Part shown: piece after piece, positions 1-6,908 of the stretch | Numbering within the stretch: the first letter of the stretch is position 1 | Layout of the letters: each line of letters starts with the position of its first letter | NCBI GenBank assembly: GCA_034189125.1 | Contig: JAXHVB010000064.1 | Location: 1 to 13,949, forward strand | From: UBA5862 sp002408105 | GTDB taxonomy: Bacteria; Pseudomonadota; Gammaproteobacteria; Pseudomonadales; UBA5862 | Direction: 5' to 3' | DNA length: 13,949 nt | Made by a program: the position numbers and the translations under genes | The notes under the pieces: model-generated | Told to the model about the DNA's origin: nothing | Seen by the model: the letters and a program-made list of their open reading frames with translations, nothing else | The model's database searches: none

Positions 1-58
1 CGCGTATTATAACGCCCAATCCAATCCGCACAAGCCCCAAAACAAACTATTTTGACAG
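1..58 (-). promoter_or_regulatory. Strong leftward promoter, rRNA-operon-like
   Basis: On the minus strand a perfect -10 box TATAAT (6-11) lies 16 bases from a -35 box TTGTGC (28-33). An A/T-rich tract follows upstream (about 36-58), placed like an UP element, and is conspicuous in this GC-rich DNA. The bases after the -10 box are ACGCG, a GC-rich discriminator typical of stringently controlled stable-RNA promoters. It starts within the 92 bases after the tyrS stop and reads out of the window. In Pseudomonas a 16S rRNA gene follows tyrS, so an rRNA operon is the likely target. The boxes are seen; the target is inferred because it lies outside the window. Confidence 0.5.
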
Positions 59-92
59 CACTCTATCCCTCCACAAAAACACCCCCTTAGCT

Positions 93-1310
93 TCACTCAC
101 CACCCACATCAGACCGCAGATCAAGGTGCGCATACCGCCGCTTACCGACCTGTATCAGCGCACGAAACCCCGCCGAGAGCACCAACTTGGGGTCCTCGAC
201 CCGGGCCCCGTCAACACGCACACCCCCTTGCCGGATAAGGCGCACCCCTTCCGAACTGCTTCCCACGAGGCCCGCATCACGCAGCGCAACGGACAGCGGG
301 ATACCGGACGGCTCCACGCACAACTCAACGCAGGGGATGTCTGTAGGGGCGGCACCGCCACGGAACCGGGCATTGAACGCCTCGTGCGCCTGTTTCGCGG
401 CCGCCGCGCTGTGAAAGCGCCCCACCAACTCCTCTGCCAGCTCCGCTTTCACGTCACGAGGATTGCGCCCCACAACAACCGCCTTCTTCATTTGGTCCAG
501 ATCGGCCACAGAGCGGGCACTCAATAAATCGTAGTAGCGCCACATCAGGTCATCACTGATTGACATCAACTTGCCGAACATCTCTTCTGGGGGCTCGGTG
601 ACACCGATGTAGTTGTTCAGGGACTTGGACATTTTTTGCACACCATCCAGCCCCTCCAGCAGCGGCATGGTCAAAATGACCTGGGGCGTCTGTCCCGCCT
701 GGCGCTGCAGTTCACGCCCGACCAGCAGGTTGAATTTCTGGTCGGTGCCGCCAAGTTCGACGTCGGAATGCAGCACCACCGAGTCATAACCTTGAACGAG
801 CGGATAAAGGAATTCGTGAATGGCGATCGGGCGCCCAGAGCGGTAGCGCCGATCGAAATCATCGCGCTCAAGCATGCGTGCCACCGTGTACTGGCTCGCC
901 AGCCGTATCAGCCCGTCGGCCCCAAGCTTCGACATCCACGCTGAGTTGAACTCCACTCGCGTTGCAGCCGGGTCCAGGACTTTAAAAACCTGGGACCGGT
1001 AGGTCTCTGCGTTGGCGGCAACCTGGTCACGACTCAGCGGTTGGCGGGTTGCGCTCTTTCCAGTGGGGTCGCCGATCATCGCCGTGAAGTCCCCGACAAG
1101 AAAGATCACCTCATGACCAAGGTCCTGAAACTGCCGCAACTTGGTGAGCAGCACCGTATGGCCGAGATGAAGGTCGGGGGCCGTGGGATCGAAGCCCGCC
1201 TTGACGCGCAAGCGGCGTCCGGAACGCAGCAGCGCTTCCAGCTCCTCTTCGGGAAGGATTTCGTCAGCACCACGCTGAATCAGCGCCAGGCCTTCTTCGA
1301 GATCGGTCAT
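93..1310 (-). CDS. tyrS: Tyrosine--tRNA ligase (TyrRS)
   Basis: Cytosolic class I aminoacyl-tRNA synthetase that charges tRNA-Tyr with tyrosine using ATP. The 405-residue protein carries the HIGH-type signature as HLGH (residues 48-51, within DPTAPDLHLGH), the tyrosine/tRNA-site motif GGTDQKFN (187-194) and a perfect KMSKS loop (226-230). A C-terminal S4 RNA-binding domain covers about 340-402. Length and sequence fit the roughly 400-residue TyrRS type common in Proteobacteria. The start MTDLEEG at 1310 is preferred. The frame stays open 15 codons further to 1355, but that extension (MRPWRFSVF...) is unlike the family N-terminus. The ribosome-binding site is weak. It is divergent from the M23 peptidase gene. 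No hairpin terminator is visible after the stop. Confidence 0.97.
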   Translation of the reverse strand: MTDLEEGLALIQRGADEILPEEELEALLRSGRRLRVKAGFDPTAPDLHLGHTVLLTKLRQFQDLGHEVIFLVGDFTAMIGDPTGKSATRQPLSRDQVAANAETYRSQVFKVLDPAATRVEFNSAWMSKLGADGLIRLASQYTVARMLERDDFDRRYRSGRPIAIHEFLYPLVQGYDSVVLHSDVELGGTDQKFNLLVGRELQRQAGQTPQVILTMPLLEGLDGVQKMSKSLNNYIGVTEPPEEMFGKLMSISDDLMWRYYDLLSARSVADLDQMKKAVVVGRNPRDVKAELAEELVGRFHSAAAAKQAHEAFNARFRGGAAPTDIPCVELCVEPSGIPLSVALRDAGLVGSSSEGVRLIRQGGVRVDGARVEDPKLVLSAGFRALIQVGKRRYAHLDLRSDVGGE

Positions 1311-1409
1311 TGAAACGCTCAGGGAAGCAAACACAGAGAAACGCCAGGGGCGCACCTTATCTGAATCTGACGCAAATAAAAGCCGTCTCGCGCGCGCCCT
1401 CAGCTTTGG

Positions 1410-1415
1410 TATATT
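1410..1415 (+). promoter_or_regulatory. Possible -10 box of the M23 peptidase gene
   Basis: TATATT (1410-1415) lies 32 bases before the ATG of the M23 peptidase gene, in the 137-base divergent region shared with tyrS. No good -35 hexamer sits 16-18 bases upstream, so this would be a weak or activator-dependent promoter. I found no convincing tyrS promoter in the same region. Confidence 0.3.
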
Positions 1416-1447
1416 TCACATAGGCCCACCGGCAATGGATAGGTTGC

Positions 1448-2794
1448 ATGGACACCACCACCCGTACCAGAAAATTCTGGCACTTGCCCCACTTCCATCT
1501 TTCAGCCCTCGCTGTGGTGGGTACAGCGATGGTGATCACCGCGCTTTTCTCGGGGCAGCCCGCGTCTGCTGTGCGGGCTCCTGTGCCATTGCCCGGGCCA
1601 ACCCCTACAGCCGAGCCCGCCGACATCAGCGGCCTCTTGGCTGCACCACAAGGCCCCATCACCGCGGACCCAAGGTGGACGGAGGCCTGGAACGAATACT
1701 TGATCGGCAACGGGGACACCTTGTCCGCATTGTTTGCCCGCGCGGGCGCCTCGCCCACAGAGCTGGCCAACTTAATCGCGGAAGACCCGGCCGCGAAGGA
1801 TCTGCACCGCATTTATCCTGGCCAACGGTTGGCCTTCGTGTTCAATGCGGAGCGCCAACTGGCGGGATTGCGCTACCACAAGAGTGCGCTCGAGACCATC
1901 ACCTGGGTGCGCACGCCCGAAGGGTTCAGCCGATCAGAAGACGCGCGAACACCGGAGGTTCAAACCGCGTTTCGCAGCGCAGTGATCCAAGCTTCGCTGC
2001 TCGAAGCCTGTGTCGATGCTGGAGTTCCAATGGAGGTTGCCTACCAGATCGCCCGCATCCTAGGGTGGGACATCGACTTCACGCTAGACCTGCGCCAAGG
2101 CGACCGCTTTCATGTGCTCTATGAAGAGCAGTTTCTCGACGGTGAGCGCATCGGATTCGGCGACGTGCTCGCGGTTGAGTTCCACAACCACGGCCGAACC
2201 CTCCAGGCAGTGCGCTATCAAAGCCTCGACGGGCACGCAGATTACTACACACCGGGCGGCACCAGCATGCGAAAGGCATTCATGCGCAACCCGGTCGACG
2301 TGGTGCGCATTTCGTCGGGCTTCAACCTCCAGCGCCGCCACCCCATTCTGCACAGAATTCGGGCACACAAGGGCGTTGACTACGCTGCAGGTCGCGGAAC
2401 GCCGGTGCGCACCACTGGAGACGGGAAAATCCTGTTCGCTGGAATCAAAGGCGGGTACGGCAACACCCTGATCGTCCAGCATGGCCAGGACTACACAACG
2501 CTGTACGCTCACCTCAATGGGTTCGCCCGCGGGATGGGCGCCGGAAAGCGGGTCAAGCAAGGGGATATCATCGGATATGTGGGCTCCAGTGGCCTCGCAA
2601 CCGGCCCGCATCTGCACTATGAATTCCGGATGCATGGTGTGCATCGCAACCCGCTGACCGTTGCGCTACCGAAAGCCACCGCGATCAACCCAGCCGAGCT
2701 TGCCCGATTCAGGGGCGAAACCGAACCCACGCTGGCCAAGCTCACCGAGCGCTCCACCCGTACCACCCAGCTCGCTCAGGCAACGCTACCGTGA
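1448..2794 (+). CDS. M23-family peptidoglycan DD-endopeptidase with OapA/LysM-like domain
   Basis: Predicted zinc endopeptidase that cuts peptide cross-links in peptidoglycan on the periplasmic side (MepM/Csd3-like). The 448-residue protein begins with a basic N-terminus and a hydrophobic anchor or signal (about 17-41, ending QPASA). A proline-rich linker and an OapA/LysM-like domain follow (about 75-135, YLIGNGDTLSALFARAG), then a middle domain (about 165-290). The C-terminal M23 domain has all catalytic elements: HKGVD (H307, D311), YAHL (H355) and HLH (H388, H390). A 40-residue tail ends the protein. The ATG at 1448 gives a sensible signal sequence behind a weak GGATAGG. The stop overlaps the anmK GTG by four bases (GTGA), implying translational coupling. 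All metal ligands are present, so it should be active. Confidence 0.93.
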   Translation: MDTTTRTRKFWHLPHFHLSALAVVGTAMVITALFSGQPASAVRAPVPLPGPTPTAEPADISGLLAAPQGPITADPRWTEAWNEYLIGNGDTLSALFARAGASPTELANLIAEDPAAKDLHRIYPGQRLAFVFNAERQLAGLRYHKSALETITWVRTPEGFSRSEDARTPEVQTAFRSAVIQASLLEACVDAGVPMEVAYQIARILGWDIDFTLDLRQGDRFHVLYEEQFLDGERIGFGDVLAVEFHNHGRTLQAVRYQSLDGHADYYTPGGTSMRKAFMRNPVDVVRISSGFNLQRRHPILHRIRAHKGVDYAAGRGTPVRTTGDGKILFAGIKGGYGNTLIVQHGQDYTTLYAHLNGFARGMGAGKRVKQGDIIGYVGSSGLATGPHLHYEFRMHGVHRNPLTVALPKATAINPAELARFRGETEPTLAKLTERSTRTTQLAQATLP

Positions 2795-3921
2795 CACACC
2801 CCACCTCGGAGGGCCCGGCTTGGTACATCGGGGTCATGTCCGGCAGCAGCCTGGACGCCATCGATGTCGGAGTATTCGCATTTGACGGGGCCGGCCCCGC
2901 CGACTTGATTGCGCACCACTGCCATCCCATCCCGGAGGAATTGCGCAGAGAGGTGGTGGCCCTGGCGGAGCCTGGAACCAGCGAGTTGGCACGCACGGGC
3001 GTACTGGACCACCGATTCGGAGAGTTGATCGCCGAGGCCGTCAACACACTGTTGGCCAAGCACCAGATCCACCGACGCGACATCGCCGCGGTCGGCAGCC
3101 ACGGCCAAACGATTCGTCACGACCCCAACCACGCGCACCCGTTCACCTGGCAGGTGGGAGACCCCAACTTGATTGCAGAGCTGACCGGCTTGGTCGTGGT
3201 GGCAGATTTTCGCCGCCGCGACCTCGCCGTCGGTGGCCAGGGCGCGCCGCTCGCATGCGGTTTCCACGCCGCCCGCTTCCGTGGGCCCAATGCCCGAATG
3301 GTTCTAAACCTTGGCGGAATCGCCAACCTCACTTGTCTGCCACCCGCGGACCAAACGGTACCCGTGGTTGGTTTCGATACGGGGCCTGCGAACCTTCTGA
3401 TGGATGCCTGGTGCCAACGCCACCGCAACACGCCTTTCGACGCCGACGGCGCCTGGGCGTCGGGCGCAGCGCCCGACGAGGCGCTGCTCGACCGGCTGTT
3501 GCGCCACCCTTTCCTGCAGGCACCCCCCCCGAAAAGCACCGGACGAGAAGACTTCACGCTGCGCTGGCTGGAGCTTCAGCTCGCCGAGGTCAACGAGGTC
3601 GACCCAGTACAGGTGCAAGCGACCCTGCTCGCCTTCACGGCCCAGTCCATTTCTGCCGCCATTGATCGGTGGGGCAACGAGGGAGGGCTGTTTCTTTGCG
3701 GCGGAGGCAGCCGGAACAGGGCGCTGGTAGAGGCGCTGCGGAGCAGGCTTCCGGAGACTTCAATCACCACCACCGCCAGCCTGGGCTTGGAACCGCAGTG
3801 GGTCGAGGCCGCCACCTTCGCCTGGCTCGCACGCGAACGCCTGGCAGGACGCCCGGGCAACCTGCCCTCGGTCACAGGTGCAGAGCGGGCTGTACCCCTT
3901 GGCGGACTCTACGTCGCCTGA
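2791..3921 (+). CDS. anmK: Anhydro-N-acetylmuramic acid kinase
   Basis: Cytosolic sugar kinase of peptidoglycan recycling. It hydrolyses and phosphorylates 1,6-anhydro-MurNAc to MurNAc-6-phosphate, the substrate of MurQ. The 376-residue protein matches the family length. Visible motifs are the N-terminal phosphate loop GVMSGSSLDAID (14-25), SHGQT (103-107), GGQGAPL (148-154), FDTGPAN (195-201) with the expected catalytic Asp, CGGGSRN in the C-terminal half and LEPQWVEAATFAWLA near the end. The start is GTG inside the overlap with the peptidase stop; no other start is closer to the family N-terminus. It converges on erpA with 73 bases between stops and no visible terminator hairpin. Eight consecutive C (3523-3530) lie in the coding region. 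Confidence 0.96.
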   Translation: MTHPTSEGPAWYIGVMSGSSLDAIDVGVFAFDGAGPADLIAHHCHPIPEELRREVVALAEPGTSELARTGVLDHRFGELIAEAVNTLLAKHQIHRRDIAAVGSHGQTIRHDPNHAHPFTWQVGDPNLIAELTGLVVVADFRRRDLAVGGQGAPLACGFHAARFRGPNARMVLNLGGIANLTCLPPADQTVPVVGFDTGPANLLMDAWCQRHRNTPFDADGAWASGAAPDEALLDRLLRHPFLQAPPPKSTGREDFTLRWLELQLAEVNEVDPVQVQATLLAFTAQSISAAIDRWGNEGGLFLCGGGSRNRALVEALRSRLPETSITTTASLGLEPQWVEAATFAWLARERLAGRPGNLPSVTGAERAVPLGGLYVA

Positions 3922-3994
3922 CCCAACCAATGCCGGACAGGCACCCAGCCATTGAGGTGATCAACCGCCAGAGTCAGACCCAGACCCCAGAGAC

Positions 3995-4348
3995 CTATAC
4001 AGAAAACGAGGAACCACAGCCGCAGGTGGTGGTGGCGTTGGGGTTGCGGACGATGAACCGTGCGCCTTCGAGGCCTTCGGCATAATCGATCTCGGAACCG
4101 AGCAGGTATGGATAGCTCAGCGGGTCCACCACCACCATGACACCGTCCCGCTCTACACGGGTGTCGTCATCGGCCACGCTTTCATCAAAACTGAATCCAT
4201 ATTGGAAGCCGGAGCAACCACCCCCTGTCACGTACACCCGCAGCTTCAAACCCGCGTTGCCCTCTTCCGCGAGCAACTGCTGCACCTTGCTCGCAGCGGC
4301 CGGGGTGACCTCAAGCGTACGGGGTTGTTGGATTTCGGGAGCCGACAT
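3995..4348 (-). CDS. erpA: A-type iron-sulfur cluster carrier/insertion protein ErpA
   Basis: Carries and delivers Fe-S clusters to apoproteins such as the isoprenoid enzyme IspG. The 117-residue protein has the three cluster cysteines of A-type carriers: C45 in GGGCSGF, and C109 and C111 in CGCGSSF near the C-terminus. The start MSAPEIQQ at 4348 gives the usual ErpA length (about 114 residues); AGGA lies about 13 bases upstream. The frame stays open upstream with another ATG at 4378, which has no ribosome-binding site and would add ten atypical residues. It is the last gene of the leftward argC, DUF6776, bactofilin run. A 182-base gap before it suggests its own promoter. Confidence 0.95.
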   Translation of the reverse strand: MSAPEIQQPRTLEVTPAAASKVQQLLAEEGNAGLKLRVYVTGGGCSGFQYGFSFDESVADDDTRVERDGVMVVVDPLSYPYLLGSEIDYAEGLEGARFIVRNPNATTTCGCGSSFSV

Positions 4349-4445
4349 GGAAGTACGCAGGTTCCTGTGTTCAAGCATGATGGGAAACTTCAGCCGCCCA
4401 GCGCATCCCCACGCAACTGGACGACACGGGAGCGGGGCGGCACGT

Positions 4446-4487
4446 GCGAGCTTACAAAAGCGCTCTAACCACTGCAACTAACTGGGG
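4446..4487 (-). promoter_or_regulatory. erpA upstream region with tRNA D-arm-like sequence
   Basis: The 182 bases between the bactofilin stop and erpA hold no gene. On the minus strand TTGCAG, 17 bases, then TAAGCT could be a weak promoter for erpA. The same stretch reads TAGTTGCAGTGGTTAGAGCG, very like a bacterial tRNA D-arm, followed by TTTTGTAA, which resembles an anticodon loop. There is no matching T-arm or acceptor stem, so it is not a tRNA gene. Both readings are weak. Confidence 0.25.
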
Positions 4488-4530
4488 ACGAGGCGCGCCG
4501 ATTGCAATGGACAACCTTCCCTGCACCTGC

Positions 4531-4983
4531 TTACCCGCTCAGCGGCTCTGACACAGCCCCTGACGGCAAATCCTTTGGCTGCGATGATTTCGGCTGCAGC
4601 TCCAAGGCTCTTTGGTCCGCACTTTCGGTCTGGCGCACCAGCCCGCCATTGACCTGTGCACCACTGGCCATCTCGATGACCTGGTAGTAAATGTTGCCTT
4701 CAACCAGCGCTCCGCGATGCAACTCGACCCGCTCAGTCGAGACAATGTCGCCAACGACCGTGCCACTGATGATGACAGTCGGGGCTCGAATTTCCCCCTC
4801 CACGCGGCCCTCTGGCAAAATGCGGACAGACGCCACTGCATCTTCACCGCCCACCACGTTGCCAAATACCTGACCCTCGATTTCCAGTTTGCCGGAAAAC
4901 CGCAGGTCTCCGTGCAGTGAAGTGCTGCGCGAAACCAGGGTGGTCGCGCCCACAGGCAGCTTGTTCGACTCTTTTCCCCACAT
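4531..4983 (-). CDS. Bactofilin (polymer-forming cytoskeletal protein)
   Basis: Small protein that self-assembles without nucleotide into filaments at the inner membrane, often to position wall-modifying enzymes. Of 150 residues, about 15-115 form the bactofilin (DUF583) beta-helix, visible as short glycine-rich beta repeats (GDLRFSGKLEIEGQVFGNV, GRVEGEIRAPTVIISGTVVG, GALVEGNIYYQVIEMASGA). The flanking N-terminus and the Gln/Ser/Pro-rich C-terminal tail look disordered. The ATG at 4983 has GGAGGG about nine bases upstream. It lies 21 bases after the DUF6776-type gene, so the two are cotranscribed. Gene order with argC and erpA is conserved in Pseudomonas-type genomes. The nearby M23 peptidase is a plausible client. 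Confidence 0.9.
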   Translation of the reverse strand: MWGKESNKLPVGATTLVSRSTSLHGDLRFSGKLEIEGQVFGNVVGGEDAVASVRILPEGRVEGEIRAPTVIISGTVVGDIVSTERVELHRGALVEGNIYYQVIEMASGAQVNGGLVRQTESADQRALELQPKSSQPKDLPSGAVSEPLSG

Positions 4984-5004
4984 TTTCGTTTTCCCTCCAC
5001 CGAT

Positions 5005-5724
5005 TCATGCGGCCTTTCCACCCCATTGGAAGAGTTTCTCTCGCCGCTCCTGCACCTTCCCCGTGCGCTCTGCCACCACCTGGACACGTTCCGGGCGGAA
5101 TCCTGCAGGTAGACTCAGGGCACCGTCAATTTTTTGAAAATATCGAAAACGCAGTCGAATTCGTTGCGCTTCGACCTCAGGACTCAGATCGACCAACGGC
5201 AACACCGCAGGTTCACCATCCTGGGTGCCGATCAAATTCACCTCCGCCCAGCCTTGCAACCATGCGTGCTGGTAGCTCAGCTGCTGGATCACCAAAGAAT
5301 AGCGGTATTGGCCTGGAGCACCAGCCGGCGCGATGCTCCAGGTGCGGATGTTGAGGCCCTCGTCACCAGAGGTTGGCGCCATGACCTGCTTGTACAGTGC
5401 CACCTGTTTCTCGAGCGCGACCACGCGTTCGCGCAGCTGCAGGTTGGCTTCTTGCACGCGCTCTGCGGCCAGGCGGTCCACGGCAGCCATCCGCTCCAGT
5501 TCAGCCCTGCGACGGCGCTCAACCGCCAGCGTCTCTTGGGCGGCATCGCGTAGCTTGAGGACCTCTGCGAGGTCGGTTTCGCTCCTCTGGATCTCCTGCA
5601 CCAGGTCCTGATGCGCCGCCAGGAAACCGGCCAACGCGGCAGCCAGCGCAACGGCGCCAACCACCAGCCACCGCAAACGCTGGTGCCCCGGCCGAAACTC
5701 CACCACCGCCAAGCGCTTGTTCAT
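5005..5724 (-). CDS. Membrane-anchored coiled-coil protein, DUF6776-like
   Basis: No biochemical function is known to me. The 239-residue protein has a short basic N-terminus, one membrane segment (about 18-37, LVVGAVALAAALAGFLAA), a long predicted coiled coil (about 40-114, rich in E/R/Q/A/L) and a mostly beta C-terminal domain (about 120-230). This is the layout of a bitopic inner-membrane protein with a periplasmic domain, and it resembles the DUF6776 family found beside bactofilin and argC. The start at 5724 (MNKRLAVVEF) is chosen because it puts a basic stretch before the membrane segment; the frame stays open 24 codons further, into argC. The ribosome-binding site is poor, so translation may be coupled to argC, which ends 22 bases upstream. 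The order suggests a bactofilin partner or anchor. Confidence 0.8.
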   Translation of the reverse strand: MNKRLAVVEFRPGHQRLRWLVVGAVALAAALAGFLAAHQDLVQEIQRSETDLAEVLKLRDAAQETLAVERRRRAELERMAAVDRLAAERVQEANLQLRERVVALEKQVALYKQVMAPTSGDEGLNIRTWSIAPAGAPGQYRYSLVIQQLSYQHAWLQGWAEVNLIGTQDGEPAVLPLVDLSPEVEAQRIRLRFRYFQKIDGALSLPAGFRPERVQVVAERTGKVQERREKLFQWGGKAA

Positions 5725-5746
5725 TTCTGGACGCAGTCTTTCGCTG

Positions 5747-6784
5747 TCAGGGCAACAGTGCCGGGGCCGACAAACCCGCGCCTTCGTCGAACCCACAGCA
5801 CAGATTCATACACTGCACCGCTTGGCCCGCCGCGCCCTTGACCAGGTTGTCGATCACCGACAAGACCACCAGGGTGCGCCCCCCTTGGGGGCGGTGTACA
5901 GCGAGACGACAGTCGTTGGCGCCTCGCACACTGCGGGTTTCCGGTGCCGCACCGGCGGGAAGGACGTCAACAAACCGGTCGCTGGCATACCTGCGTTCGA
6001 AGAGGTCTTGGATGTCGAGGTCCGCTTCGGGCTGCGTCAGGCGCGCATACAGGGTGGCGTGGATACCCCGGATCATGGGGGTAAGGTGCGGCACGAAGGT
6101 GAGCCCCACCTCCGCACCCAGATGACGTTGTAGTTGGGCGCGAATTTCTGGGAGGTGGCGGTGCCCGGCAACGCCGTAGGCCTTCATGTTCTCGCTCGCC
6201 TCACAGAGCAAATTCTGCACCTTGGCCTGACGGCCAGCCCCGCTCACTCCCGACTTCGTGTCTGCGATCAGCCCATCGAACTCCACACAGCCCACTTCAA
6301 GCAGTGGTGCGAACCCGAGCTGTACGGCAGTGGGGTAACAACCCGGCACTGCCACCAGGGAAGCGCCTTGCAACGCCGCCCGGTTCAACTCCACCAACCC
6401 ATAGACTGCTTGTTTGAGCAGATCCGGAGCCACATGCTCCATGGCATACCAGTCTTGGAAGGTGTCTGGGTCTTGCAAACGAAAGTCCGCTGACAGGTCG
6501 ATCACCCTGACCCCCTGCTCGAGCAGCGCCGGCGCCATTTGCATGGCAACGCCGTGGGGGGTGGCAAAGAACACCACATCAAGCTCGCTGAGACGACCGA
6601 GATCCGGCTCGGTGAAGATCAGGTCGAGGTGGCCGCGCAAGTTTGGGTAGCGCTGATCCACGCGGGTCCCCGCCTCTCCACGCGAGGTGATGGCCGCGAC
6701 CCGAACCTCCGGGTGCGATACCAAAAGGCGCAACAATTCCACCCCGGTGTACCCGGTTCCACCCACGATACCAACCTGAATCAA
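5747..6784 (-). CDS. argC: N-acetyl-gamma-glutamyl-phosphate reductase
   Basis: Third step of arginine synthesis: NADPH-dependent reduction of N-acetylglutamyl-5-phosphate to the semialdehyde, in the cytosol. The 345-residue protein has the Rossmann motif GIVGGTGYTG at its N-terminus, the catalytic cysteine in PGCYPT (C149), DTKSGVSGAGR (175-185) and the histidine motif GHRHLPEI. Length fits the long bacterial ArgC type. The start is set at TTG 6784: it begins the family N-terminus (M-IQVGIVGG) and has AGGAGGAGG a few bases upstream. An in-frame ATG at 6802 would place that ribosome-binding site inside the gene and has none of its own. It heads the leftward operon with the DUF6776-type and bactofilin genes. 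Confidence 0.96.
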   Translation of the reverse strand: MIQVGIVGGTGYTGVELLRLLVSHPEVRVAAITSRGEAGTRVDQRYPNLRGHLDLIFTEPDLGRLSELDVVFFATPHGVAMQMAPALLEQGVRVIDLSADFRLQDPDTFQDWYAMEHVAPDLLKQAVYGLVELNRAALQGASLVAVPGCYPTAVQLGFAPLLEVGCVEFDGLIADTKSGVSGAGRQAKVQNLLCEASENMKAYGVAGHRHLPEIRAQLQRHLGAEVGLTFVPHLTPMIRGIHATLYARLTQPEADLDIQDLFERRYASDRFVDVLPAGAAPETRSVRGANDCRLAVHRPQGGRTLVVLSVIDNLVKGAAGQAVQCMNLCCGFDEGAGLSAPALLP

Positions 6785-6789
6785 GCGAC

Positions 6790-6798
6790 CTCCTCCTG
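6790..6798 (-). promoter_or_regulatory. Strong argC ribosome-binding site deciding a TTG start
   Basis: On the minus strand AGGAGGAGG ends five bases before the TTG at 6784. This is the strongest Shine-Dalgarno match in the window. It supports the TTG start over the upstream ATG at 6802. Confidence 0.75.
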
Positions 6799-6856
6799 GC
6801 ATTTCAGAACGGAACTTGGTGCCAACCACCTTCACCCGTTCGATCGTTACACCCTT

Positions 6857-6864
6857 TTTATAAT
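6857..6864. promoter_or_regulatory. Overlapping divergent -10 boxes of argC and the ClC gene
   Basis: The plus strand has a perfect TATAAT (6859-6864), 45 bases before the ClC GTG. The minus strand has TATAAA (6862-6857) in the same bases, with a weak TTCGAG 17 bases upstream of it, reading toward argC. No clear plus-strand -35 is seen (CGTTCG at 16 bases is the best). The overlap means two polymerases could not bind at once, so transcription of the arginine and heme/thiamine operons would be mutually exclusive at this site. The boxes are seen; their use is inferred. Confidence 0.45.
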
Positions 6865-6891
6865 AGGCTGCGCACTGGGCTCGAACCAGAG

Positions 6892-6906
6892 GCCCTGCGT
6901 CAGGGC
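6892..6906 (+). promoter_or_regulatory. Hairpin enclosing the likely ClC ribosome-binding site
   Basis: GCCCTG-CGT-CAGGGC forms a perfect 6-bp stem with a 3-base loop. Its 3' arm holds CAGGG (6901-6905), the only Shine-Dalgarno-like sequence before the GTG at 6909. Folding would hide the ribosome-binding site. Just upstream a second short hairpin (6875-6889, CTGG-GCTCGAA-CCAG) has the form of a tRNA T-arm on the minus strand. Confidence 0.35.
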
Positions 6907-6908
6907 AA

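Noticed and set aside
52..57. Plus-strand TTGACA as a -35 box
   Set aside because: No -10 box lies 15-19 bases downstream and there is no rightward gene until 1448. It fits better as part of the A/T-rich tract of the leftward promoter.
2084..2644. Open frame on the minus strand inside the M23 peptidase gene
   Set aside because: Antisense to the catalytic domain with no recognisable motif and no ribosome-binding site.
3922..3994. Bidirectional terminator between the convergent anmK and erpA genes
   Set aside because: No GC-rich hairpin with a T-run could be found in these 73 bases.
4446..4487. Complete tRNA gene before erpA
   Set aside because: Only the D-arm resembles a tRNA. The candidate anticodon stem does not pair well, and no T-arm or acceptor stem follows.
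6785..6908. Thiamine (TPP) riboswitch ahead of the operon containing thiD and thiE
   Set aside because: The 124-base leader lacks the conserved CTGAGA and related THI-box sequences, and none is seen before thiD either.
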